Source: Gnetum montanum (lineage: Eukaryota; Streptophyta; Gnetopsida; Gnetales; Gnetaceae). Taken from it: a stretch of 28,230 nt of DNA. Positions 10,894 to 19,797 of the stretch are shown in pieces (position 1 is the first letter of the stretch; each line of letters starts with the position of its first letter). The translations under genes were made by a program, and so were the position numbers. The notes under the pieces were generated by a model. The model was not told where the DNA came from, did not search any database, and saw only the letters and a list, made by a program, of their open reading frames with translations. Where the stretch lies: positions 186,423 through 214,652 of the forward strand of contig MNCI01018262.1 in assembly GCA_015680685.1 (NCBI GenBank). Direction: 5' to 3'.

Positions 10894-11128
10894 TCTTCTC
10901 CAATGTCTTCATGTAATTTGAAGAATTATTTTTGCAAGTTTTTTCCTGGTGTTTAATTTTGTTGTTCTAAACACCAAAAGTTTTGTAATTAATATAAAAG
11001 CATATAGTTTGAGCACTTAGTTTTTGTTGTGTAGTTTGTGTGTTTGTTTTGTGTGTTAATACTTCCATACATTCCCAAATTTTGTAAAAAAATCAATGAT
11101 GAGTTTAAATTTAGTCATGGAGATATGA
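10894..11128 (+). other. 3' untranslated part and worn polypurine tract (copy 1)
   Basis: This is AT-rich, T-rich sequence between the 3' ORF and the LTR. The last 24 bases (GTCATGGAGATATGA, 11114-11128) align with the polypurine tract of copy 2 (GTTGTGGGGGAAGAA, 22862-22876), several Gs having become A or other bases. GATGAGTTT just upstream (11098-11106) is shared by both copies, which fixes the alignment. Confidence 0.6.
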
Positions 11129-11998
11129 TGAGCCGTTTGGTTGGTCATGTCGATGAGATGTCATTGATGTGACCCCATCGATGAGATCCCATTAATGTAG
11201 GGTTTGACTCATTAACACATACCCATTGACTGGGCTCTTGATTTCACCTATAAATACGTGCTCACCAACCACATTTATGACATTCCTTTCATAAGTTGTA
11301 GCGAAGCTCTAGTCGTTTTTTCCTCCTAAAAGTTAGAATATTTTTCTAAGTGCCTGCAATAGGAGTCAAATAGTGTACGGATCCTTATTTGAGCACTGTT
11401 GTACCTGACCACAACAGTGTGTGAAACAATAAAGATAAGCTTTCTAATAAACCTTGCAGTACTTTGAAATAGATTAATTATTTTATTTATGCATTTAATA
11501 TTTTAAGCAATTCCCTTTAATGTTTTAATTAAGTAAGTAATTAATTAAGCTAGATTAAATAGCAATTAATTAAGCACATAAGTATGACCACTTTGAGCAT
11601 ACACTTGGCACTTGGTAATCCCAGTAACGCTTAACGTTTGGTAACCCAGTAGCATTAAACATGTTCAGGAGGTGTTCATCAACTAGGAACAAATGCTTAT
11701 GTTAGTATTAGTTAATTATTAGCTAGTTAAATTAAATTAATTTATTCATCATTCTTCATTCATAAATGACTTAAAACATAAAATGCAATAAATGATAAAA
11801 ATCATATGCCTCAGTTACACTTAACCATAACTTTGCATTTCACAAGTATAATTGGGAAGACAACGATTGCAACGATTACTTTTACTTTGTAGAGACCAAT
11901 GTACTAAGAAGACTATAAGTCCATGACATTCAACCAAATCGTACATGAATGCTTAGTGATTCATATGGTTGGGTGTAGGGTCTACTCATTGCTCATCA
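11129..11998 (+). repeat. 3' LTR of family X copy 1
   Basis: Starts TGAGCC directly after the worn polypurine tract and ends CTCATCA, giving the canonical TG...CA ends over 870 bp. The TATA box TATAAATA is at 11249-11256 and the poly(A) signal AATAAA at 11428-11433. The reverse complement of 27471-28230 aligns along the U5 and R parts, with blocks such as CTAATAAACCTTGCAG-like, TTGGTAATCCCAG-like and a shared CATATGGTTGGGTGTAGGG-like block near the end. The start is supported by copy 2, whose LTR begins TGAACC. No target-site duplication can be checked because the 5' LTR is missing. Confidence 0.8.
11393..11433 (+). promoter_or_regulatory. LTR stem-loop next to the poly(A) signal
   Basis: GCACTGTTGT (11393-11402) pairs with ACAACAGTGT (11411-11420), 10 pairs including one G-U, around the 8-base loop ACCTGACC. 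AATAAA follows at 11428. The minus-strand LTR has the same loop (ACCTGAGC) with a changed but still pairing stem. This places a hairpin just upstream of the 3' processing signal, as in the R region of retroviruses; the role is inferred. Confidence 0.6.
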
Positions 11999-13940
11999 AC
12001 CAAGGTCATAAGAAACAAAGGTGTTCTTCAAATAGGGTCTAAATACTTGCTAGCCTCTAGCAACACCAAGGTCTAGATACCTCTAAATAGACTCAATGAT
12101 TATGAAATGAACTAAGCGTGAATATGTGTTTGCTATTGTGAATGTTGAAATAGTGAGGTTATGTATGAAATTGTAATTGCCTATCATAAAATAAATTCAG
12201 CTGACTTTATCGAATATTGTGAGCTATTGAAGGTTCCTATTTTGTCAAATCACTTAGTCTATATAGTCCCTATAGTACAAAGCTTGTAAATAAAATTTCA
12301 CAAAAATGTTTAAGCACAATTCTGCCAATCTACTCTTAATTCTCCCCAAAGGGAAAATTTCACAAGAAAACTAGAAATAGAGCAATATTCAAAGGATTTT
12401 AGAAAGAGAAAAGAAAAGAAAGTAGATTTGTGTGGAACCTTAGACATTTAAGCAAGATAAATTGACATGAGGAAATACTTCGCAATAAAGCTATTCCAAT
12501 TCAATCGATTATGAATCATCCAAACCTTTTGAGCTCAACAAGAAATTTCATTAAAGACACTCTTATTTAACTACTAAAACACTTTGTAAACGACATAGTA
12601 CAAGCTTCTATTTTGCAAGCTAAAATTGGTCAAGAATTGCAAACAATAGAACTTCCAAAAAAATGTAACAATTTCAAGATTGCAATATTAAGGCAATAAA
12701 TTTAAAAATAAAAAAGCTATTTTAGTCATCTCAAAGTATCAAAGATTTTCTAGATTCCCTCAACTCAAATAGGCAATTTCTATAAGACATTACTATTAAA
12801 TTTCGCAATATGCTTTTCTAATACAACATAAGCTCTTATTCGGAAAACCTTAATAGAAGTCTAATATCGTGCAAAAATAGAGCTATAAACACAACTTAGG
12901 AAAATCCCAAAATTAAATGCCAAGCATGATACTATCTAAACTATTATCTAACTAAAACAAAATGGGAAGAAATGAACTCACAAGATTAAAAAAAACAGTA
13001 GTTGAATTGATGTTTTTAGCAAGTCATGCTTTACAATCTTTAATATCTTCTTCTAAGTATCTTCTACCCAATCTTCCTCCTCTTAATTCTACCCTTTAAG
13101 CCCTTTTTATAGTGGCTCTTTAGTAGTTACAATCATCATGGAAGATTAAGGTGAATTACAAATATCTAGGGAATTTATTCATAACCACCATAAGAAGTTA
13201 TAACTTCTATGGAAAGTTATGAGAAAATCAAGTCCTAGTTGGCAAGTGTCTTCTTGGTAATTACCACCTCCTAAAAAATTACAAATATTAAGGGAATCTA
13301 GTTATAGCTTTCATGGAAAATTCTAACTTTTATGAAAAATATCAATCCCCATAGAAAATAAAATTATATTTATCAAATATTCATAAATCCTTTTTTCTTA
13401 AACTATAAACCCCATCCCCTTTTTATGTTTAAAAGTTTTGCAAATGTAATTTAATTTTTAAAAAATCATTATTAAGGTTGTGTAACCTTGAGGACATGTG
13501 CATCTACACATCTACATTAGAGTGTGTTATCATCATAATTTTGAGCATTTTGAGCTCTTTGTTGTTCTCTTGGTCTTATAAACTCGTAGTTCCTAAGGAT
13601 TCCCAGCATTAGGTAGCTCTTTGGCATGTACTCCCTTCTTCGGCATGTACTCCCACACCCTGAGAAATATTATGTTTCAAGATGTTTTCTTTCAACTATC
13701 GCATTTATCATTGTTCTTCTCCCTATTTATCCATCAATATGTTCAGATGTTGACCATGTACTTATTTTCATTTAATTAATAAAATTCTCTTTTTGGGGTC
13801 CGACACACCCCCCATCTACATTAGATATATAAACATTTGCAGGAGTGCATCAATTACAACAACTTGAATAAGTCATAGGGTTAAGGGAAGGGGAAAACTG
13901 AGAGCATCGTGAATGACACTCGGGAAACACCTTAGAAATA
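11999..13940. other. Unassigned AT-rich sequence between family X LTR and LINE fragment
   Basis: No protein motif is visible on either strand. On the minus strand a TATAAAAAGG at about 13106-13115, with direct repeats and a palindrome upstream of it (13154-13345), could be the U3 of an unrelated LTR. No TG...CA ends, primer-binding site or coding part were found to confirm this. A short direct repeat (GGCATGTACTCCC at about 13623 and 13643) and an AT-rich 3' half make up the rest. Confidence 0.4.
13154..13345. repeat. Direct repeats, period about 123 bp, with embedded palindrome
   Basis: AATTACAAATAT followed by a GGGAAT block recurs at 13154 and 13277. Each is followed by a CATGGAAA- or TATGGAAAG-type block. 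Between them AGAAGTTATAACTTCT (13193-13208) is a perfect 16-bp palindrome. With its flanks CCATA and ATGG (13188-13212) it extends to nearly 24 bp with one unpaired base. Confidence 0.55.
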
Positions 13941-14480
13941 AACTAATATTAGAGGAGGTACCCCAAGTTGGGGCACAACCAAATGTTTGCACAGACTAGC
14001 TTTTTACAAAATAGAATGACATAGAAATAGATGAGGCAAAGAGCTGTCAATTAAGGATAGAGGGAATGCCAATGGTGAATCCACATAATAAAAGGGAAAA
14101 CTTCCTTGTAGAGATTACTGATGCTAAGTGTAACTGAAACACATAGGTCTTTCCCATAGCTGNNNNNNNNNNNNNNNNNNNNNNNNNNNNNNNNNNNNNN
14201 NNNNNNNNNNNNNNNNNNNNNNNNNNNNNNNNNNNNNNNNNNNNNNNNNNNNNNNNNNAATTGATGACTGTCCAAATTGAACTTGGATGCTTGAGATGTG
14301 AGTTGAAAATAGGTGAGGTGAAAGATTTGCAACATCTCCAACCTGGTAAGCAAACATTTGTTAGAATACTCTTTCTTTTGAAATAGAACATTGCATCCTC
14401 GCTTCCAAATATAATATAAAATAATAGGCCTAATAACTTTCCACAGAAAATTAAGATTAGTAGAATTAATGTTCAAGAAT
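13940..14480 (-). pseudogene. LINE (non-LTR retrotransposon) 3' fragment
   Basis: Read on the minus strand, 14476 to about 14380 encodes NFLWKVIRPIILYYIWKRG, resembling the tryptophan-rich block downstream of the zf-RVT region in plant L1-type LINEs (LW..I...ILW.IWK.R). After the gap and further stops, the minus strand has GGTTGTGCCCCAACTTGGGG at about 13978-13959 followed by TACCTCCTCTAATATTA. That is the usual look of plant LINE 3' ends just after the coding region. CCCCAAGTTGGGG is itself palindromic. No poly(A) tail or target-site duplication is seen. It is a short, 5'-truncated relic. The identification is from memory of the family and moderate. Confidence 0.5.
14163..14258. other. Assembly gap (96 N)
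   Basis: An unbroken run of 96 unknown bases lies inside the LINE fragment. ORFs drawn across it are not reliable. Confidence 0.99.
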
Positions 14481-15094
14481 CCGATTTATGATTATGATAC
14501 CCTGTGTTTTCATTGTTTATTTTCGAACTCTATGAGGCGCTTGCTTGTATTGACTAGATGATTCTCCCATGTTTTTCCACAACCTTGCAAAATTTTATTT
14601 CATCGCTCACATGATCATTCATTCCAAAGCGTCTTCTACATTTGTGATATTTTAGCTCTTAAGCTAAAAATGCTTGGCAGCTTCCAAAAGATGTATATTT
14701 TTTTAAAAAAAAATTAACTGAAGATAAATACCCACAAGTACCTCTACCACCTATCAACTCAACCAGTTGATAGCTTTACTTAAAATCATCAACTATAGTA
14801 TTACTATTCTTATGGTTGCAATTACTTTCACGACTATCCTTATGGTTGCAATTACTTTCACGGTTAGCAACGACGTGTATAGAAACCATGTTCCATCGGT
14901 TATGAACATAAACATACTACTTGCTTTTGAGCATGTTACCATGTTTTCATTTTTCAAAGAAAGTAACCAAACAATCCATGAGACTTTGCCATTTTCTACT
15001 AGTATGCTTTTTTTCAATCACCAATAACTTTTATTTTAATAAAATCCGAACATTACTTCATAAATTCTACTTCATGAGATGGTCTAAATGTGTC
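14481..15094. other. Unassigned sequence upstream of family X copy 2
   Basis: There are no protein similarities. It holds two small perfect hairpins: TTTTAGCT/AGCTAAAA with a 4-base loop (14650-14669) and TATCAACT/AGTTGATA with a 5-base loop (about 14753-14773). Next comes a short tandem duplication at 14809-14862. The open frame starting at 14921 runs into the RT of copy 2 but its first 55 or so codons have no counterpart in copy 1. Confidence 0.5.
14809..14862. repeat. 30-bp-period tandem duplication
   Basis: CTTATGGTTGCAATTACTTT followed by CACG occurs at 14809-14832 and again at 14839-14862, identical over 24 bases with a 6-base variable link. A recent replication-slippage event is the simplest explanation. 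Confidence 0.8.
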
Positions 15095-16070
15095 AACAAT
15101 CATGAGTTCACTAGGATTGATCCAAGGATATACCAACACAAAATCTACACAAACTCATTCATCAAACCAAAGAGGCAACCGCAGAGAAGGTTGAACCCAA
15201 AGCTCAAACAGATTGTCAAGGAGGAGATTGAACAACTCCTCAAGGTTAGGTTCATTTATTCTATTGCGAATAGCAAGTGGGTTAGTTCACTTGTCATAGT
15301 GCCAAAGAAAATGTGGACTTGGAGAGTCTGTATAGACTTTCAATTATTGAACATGGCCACCTACAAGAACCATTTCTCACTACCATTTGTGAACCAAGTG
15401 CTCAACACCATCACAGGGCATTGCTTCTACCACTTTCTGGATGGTTATAGTGGTTATAATCAAATCCAGATTGTAGTAGAGGATGAGGCCAAAATGACAT
15501 TTAGAAGTCCTTAGGGGACTTTTGCATACAAAAAGATGCCCTTTGGCCTATGTAATGCTCTTTCTACATTTCAATGCTTGGTCCTTAGCATCTTTCAACA
15601 GCAGATTGGTAGTAAGGTGGAAGTCTCCATGGATGACTTCTCCACTTACAATGCTACTTTTGAGCAAGCCTTGGGCTATCTGGAGCATGTGCTCTAAAGA
15701 TGTGTGGAGATCAACTTGAGGCTCAATTAGCAAAAGAGCCATCTAATGGTCCAAGAAGACATTGTCTTCGGACATCGAATTTCTAACAAAAGGATAGAGG
15801 TAGACCCAGAAAAGATAAGGGTCATCCATGGAATCACTAGACAACCTGAAATGGTTAAAGATATGAGGTCATTCCTTGGACACATTGGTTATTATGAGCA
15901 TTTCATTTAGAACTTTTTAAAGATTGCTAAGATATTGGTAGAGCTCACAAAGAAGTATGTACCATTCCTATGTACTAAAAAATTTAAGCATGCACTCTAG
16001 CACCTCAAGTAGAAGCTCATAGAAACCCTCATTCTACAAGTACCAAACTGATCCTAACCATTCCACATCA
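15095..16070 (+). pseudogene. Reverse transcriptase (family X copy 2)
   Basis: The frame starts with TRIDPRIYQHKIY and KPKRQPQRRLNPKLKQIVK (about 15110-15220). It continues with SIANSKWVSSLVIVPKK, VCIDFQLLNMATYKNHFSL (about 15328), FLDGYSGYNQI (about 15438), then TAG at 15512-15514 inside the SP_GTF motif, KKMPFGLCNA (about 15530) and MDDFS with both catalytic Asp codons at 15632-15637. The set of motifs is that of Athila-lineage Ty3/gypsy RT. Further stops occur at 15697 (copy 1 has Lys) and 15728 (also a stop in copy 1). No frameshift separates RT from RNase H and the zinc-finger part of integrase, so decay here is mainly by substitution. Confidence 0.88.
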
Positions 16071-16561
16071 TGATGGATGCATCCAACTATGCATTAAGAT
16101 CCACACTGGCATAAATGGATGATTAGAAACATTCATATCACACTCACTATTCAAGAAAGAGCATTGTGGGTGTATAACCTAATTACACCACCACTAAAAA
16201 AGAACTCATGGCAGTGATGTATAAGCTAGAGAAATTCAGGAACTATGTGCTTGGATATAAGGTGTTTGTTCACACTAACCACAGTGCTATTAGGCTCCTT
16301 ATAAACAAATCAATAATGAACCCCCATGTCATACAGTGGCTAGTGATCCTACAAGAGTTCGATCTAATAATAATGAACAAAAAAGGAACTAAGAATGTGG
16401 TGGTTGATCACTTGTCTCAATTACAATGTAATAGCAAGGAGGAGGAGAGCCCACTATCAGACCAGTCTCCTAATGAATTTCTCTTTATTGATGTTATTAC
16501 TAAAAAAGACCCTAAAGAAATTAATTGGTACAAGGACATCCTATCTTATCTACTCACTTAG
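16071..16561 (+). pseudogene. RNase H domain (family X copy 2)
   Basis: In the RT frame: MDASNYALRST (about 16072), NYTTTKKELMAVMYKLEKF (about 16180), YVLGYKVFVHTNHSAIRLL (about 16243), IQWLVILQEFDLIIMNKKG (about 16333) and VVVDHLSQLQ. Asp of DAS and Glu of KKEL are kept; the Asp of TDH is Asn. The open stretch 16208-16561 is the longest intact part. It would remove template RNA during reverse transcription. The following linker holds a stop at 16559-16561. Confidence 0.85.
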
Positions 16562-17765
16562 GAGATGCCATAAGGGTGGGATCACAAGAAGAAACAACAA
16601 TTTCTTCACTAGGTCAAACACTTCATTGAGATGAATAACAACTTTTACAAGGTTTGCACATATGGCCTAGTACAATGGTGTGTCCTTGATGTGGATCAAC
16701 TATGAGTCCCCTAAGATGCACATGAGGGTCCTTGTGGGGGCCACTATGCTGGGAGAAAAATGATCATTGAGATCCTCATGGCAGGGTACTATTGGCCTAT
16801 ACTTTTTAAGGATTCCCATGACTTCGTCTGCTCCAGTGATAGATGCCAACGTGATGGGAGGATGACTACTCATAGCCCCAATAGTGGATCCAACCACTAG
16901 AGTCTTTCAATCTTTGGGAAATTGACTATATGAGGCCCATCAACCCCATGTCTAATGGAAAGGCCTACATTATTGTAGTTGTTAACCATTGTACAAAATG
17001 AGCTAAAGCTATAGCCATCACCAACTGTTCATCATCTATGGTGGCTTAGTTTGTACAACAAAACATTGTAAATAGTTTTGGTGTACCACATGCACTAATT
17101 TTTAATATAGTACACATTTCATAGGTGCCACTTTTCATAAGCTCATGCAACGTTTAGAGGTTAAACATAAATTAACAACTCCATACCACCCCTAAGCCAA
17201 TAGTCAAGTCAAAGTTACAAATAGGAAAATTACTAAAATACTAACTCACACAGTTAGTAAGTATAGGAAGGATTGGAGTAGTAAACTCAAAGATGCTCAT
17301 TTAGCTTATCATTCAACATAGAAACTTCCTATAGGATACTCTCTCTATGAGCTTTTGTATGGAAAGCTCCCAACACTTCCTATTGAAGTAGAACTCCATA
17401 TACTTTCAACAACATGTGACCTTAGCTTGGACTTAATTTTAGCATAGAAAGAAAGATTAATCACTCTTAATGTACTAGACAAGAATCAATTAGTGGCCCT
17501 GTAATCAAACAAAGTGCACAAGGCATATAATAAATGACAACATGACCTTAGGATTAGGAAAGTAAAGTTTCAACCAAGAGATAAGGTGCTCTACTAGAAC
17601 CCCATGCATGTTCCTCAATGAAAAAAATTTCAAATGCTATGGGAGGGCCCTTATATCATTTATGAAACCTTTCCATCTAAGGCCATGATGATCTATCATC
17701 CCAATAGCCCAAATAAAAAACTTCTTGTCAACATCCAACAAATAAAACCTTTCCATGAATAATGC
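16562..17765 (+). pseudogene. Integrase (family X copy 2)
   Basis: The HHCC zinc finger is well kept at about 16714-16860: AHEGPCGGHYAGRK, AGYYWPILFKDSHDFVC, then RCQRDG. The core reads YIIVVVNHCTK with TGA at 16999-17001, where the family has Trp. NSFGVPHALIFN follows with the second catalytic Asp changed to Asn, then a frameshift near 17110, then TPYHP-stop-ANSQVKV with the catalytic Glu changed to Lys (17211-17213), as in copy 1. The C-terminus has KVKFQPRDKVLY-stop (17595-17597) and MLWEGPYIIYETF (about 17635), a GPY/F module. At least two frameshifts relative to RT. Confidence 0.85.
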
Positions 17766-17887
17766 ATAACCAATAAGAATAATGTCTCAACCAATGGTCA
17801 AGCATGCTTGATCTTTCAGATCTCCCCCTTCCAACTTAGTCATGGGTGAGATGGTCATCCATGTTGAGATCCTATAAAGTGACTCCT

Positions 17888-18033
17888 TGGTTTTTCATTT
17901 TTTTTTTGTTTTACACCATCTTTAATACATTTTCCACTTTCTTCAGTCTTTTACAAATTTTTCTATATTTTATTTTATTTTATTTATTTCAATTTTTCTT
18001 ACATTTCTTTATTTTTCTTGATTTCCATCAAGA
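17888..18033 (+). repeat. T-rich tract
   Basis: About 145 bases dominated by T with scattered A and C, including a run of ten T and several TTTTA repeats. The matching part of copy 1 (about 6310-6390) is shorter and less T-rich. It could have expanded by slippage. It ends in a pyrimidine stretch and CATCAAG, which would also suit a splice acceptor, but this was not supported further. Confidence 0.6.
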
Positions 18034-18444
18034 CTTTGGTGCTAACTACAACTACTAATTGATGGTGATTTGTAACTTCATTGATTATTTGATTGTAAAT
18101 GACAAGATTTCATTTTAGAATTTTGGCATTTAATAATGGAACATTGATTCTTTTCATGATAATAGACAGCAAGTCCATGTCATCCACCACTCCACATAAC
18201 TCTACAATGTTTTCTCATTTTGGAAATATATAATTAATAATAACTTAAATGAATTAGTGAGCTTGGTGCTTTTCAAACTTGGAATGAATTAAGTGGTTGA
18301 GCAAGGGTGTGACTTCAAGTGGATTTGTGACTTTTGTATTTGCCTACTTCTTGGGGTTTCATGATTATTTCTATAGATTTAGGACCATTCCTTTTTTGAC
18401 CAATAAACAAGAAGCAATGTCTTTGCATGGTGTGTTTTCCATTT

Positions 18445-18453
18445 GAGAGAGAG

Positions 18454-18496
<43 letters not shown>
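18445..18496. repeat. (GA)26 microsatellite
   Basis: 52 bases of GA repeat with a single interruption (C at 18456). It sits between sequences that are directly adjacent to unrelated A-rich sequence in copy 1 (about 6705-6735), so it arose or expanded in copy 2 after the copies diverged. Confidence 0.95.
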
Positions 18497-18498
<2 letters not shown>

Positions 18499-19328
18499 AC
18501 CAGGCAATGAAAATTCAAAGCACACCCCTTAGACACAATAACAGGCTATAAGCACAAGTTATGGGGTTAGAAAGACATGTTACCCATGCCTAAAGACACC
18601 CCTCTAACTAAGACCCATTTCACTTCTGGCTTCTCTTCTCTTCTTCCTTTGGAATGATGAGTGGTATATGAGGATGTTCTTATATATTAGGGGTGGAATG
18701 GTCTAATGTGTCAATGCAAAGTCACTAGAAGTGGATGGTCTTGATTTGGACAAAACAAGGAAGCTCTCAAGTCATGATTAATCACATCTTCCACAAAGAA
18801 CTTCATGTGACATCATGGAGAACTCCATTCCATACTCTCTCATCCACCAACTCTTTTCATAAAACCACCTCACTACCTCATTTCATGAAGGTTTCGATGG
18901 ATTCCTTTGGTAAATGGTTGGAATTATCTAATGATTTCTTTGATGATTTGGTCATTAACAATCCATAACCATTAATCATTCTTAGGGCCCATGGACTCTT
19001 TGGTTTAAGGACATGAAAGGGCATTAAGGGCATGAGCCTACTATGGGGAGGACCTACTTGCATACTCATTGGTTGGGATGGTTAAACTCCTCATCCCTTA
19101 GCCATTTTTCTTTCAAACCTTACATTTTTTATCATGATGCATCCAATTTTTACCCTCCTTGGCACATTAATTTCCAATAAATCTCCATCTGCCATGTATT
19201 CCAAGCCCTCTTCAAGAATTCTCCATTAATCTAGGCTTTTTTGGCTTCCTCTAGACTCCAATTTTATGGAAATAAATCTTTGTTTTTACTTATTTTTAAA
19301 ATGGGAAAAATTTTTGTTTTTGGTTATG

Positions 19329-19420
19329 TTGACACATCCCTATCAATGTAGCATAAAAATACTATATATATGCATCAAAACTTAGCCAAATTTTGCCATT
19401 TTCTCACAAATGCTAAGGGA
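19329..19420 (+). promoter_or_regulatory. Candidate internal promoter, LTR-like (copy 2)
   Basis: TTGACACATCCCTATCAATG at 19329-19348 matches the LTR U3 of the same copy (22911-22930) in 19 of 20 bases. A TATATATAT run follows at 19363-19371, then TTGCCATTTTCTCACAAATG, which parallels the equivalent part of copy 1 (about 7665-7688) and the sequence after the LTR TATA box. The 3' ORF starts 435 bp further on. Transcription from here is inferred from the likeness to U3 and the TATA motif. Confidence 0.5.
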
Positions 19421-19797
19421 ATTTTTGTAGTTTTTAGAACCCAGACCCTTCCTGAGTCCATAACTTTCTAACTACTTGTCCAAGTCACTTTGTTCTTCGA
19501 TCCTATAGCTATCGAAGGTGAGCTTTACATCATGGGGGCCATAAACAATAGGTTTTTGATAGAAAAGTTTTTGAAATTTTTCTAACTCCCATAAGGTTTA
19601 AGTAATATAATAATATTAAATATCACTAACTCATGTAAGTTAAACCTTACCAATGAACTTTGGTCCCTATTCAAATAAAATAATATTAAAATAATCAATC
19701 TGCCATAATCACAACTTAGCCTAAGAGGAACTAGCCAAGGAGAGAAGGTATCAAAGCATTCTAAGTCACACATTAAAAGCTAATCCCTGGTTATGTT

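Larger units (their letters stand above)
2005..11998 (+). mobile_element. Family X copy 1: decayed Athila-like Ty3/gypsy element
   Basis: The order is gag tail, protease, RT, RNase H, integrase, spacer, long 3' ORF, polypurine tract and LTR. The gypsy order (RT and RNase H before integrase) is clear. The RT/RNase H wording (KPKR...QRRLNP-like block, CIDFRLLN, FLDGY, FGLCNAP, DASNYALGA, NYTT, VLGYK) is that of the Athila/Tat branch. The 5' LTR is not in the window. All coding parts carry many in-frame stops and several frameshifts, so the copy is dead. A second, colinear copy lies at 15095-22960. Confidence 0.85.
17766..19797 (+). other. Long spacer between integrase and 3' ORF (family X copy 2)
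   Basis: Aligns with 6191-8076 of copy 1. Two additions are peculiar to this copy: a T-rich tract at about 17888-18033 and a GA microsatellite at 18445-18496. The hydrophobic reading frame across the T-rich tract (17846-18058) has no counterpart in copy 1 and is treated as a product of base composition. The LTR-like TATA segment at 19329-19420 is listed separately. Confidence 0.7.

Noticed and set aside
14047-14476. Minus-strand ORFs that cross the gap
   Set aside because: They count 96 unknown bases as coding. Only the flanking parts were used for the LINE call.
17846-18058. Very hydrophobic plus-strand ORF, possible membrane protein or env transmembrane part
   Set aside because: It is a reading of a T-rich tract (TTT and TTA codons), has no counterpart in copy 1 and lies outside the conserved 3' ORF.
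18315-18536. Minus-strand ORF with a Ser-Leu repeat run
   Set aside because: The run is only the translation of the GA microsatellite at 18445-18496; nothing else in it looks coding.
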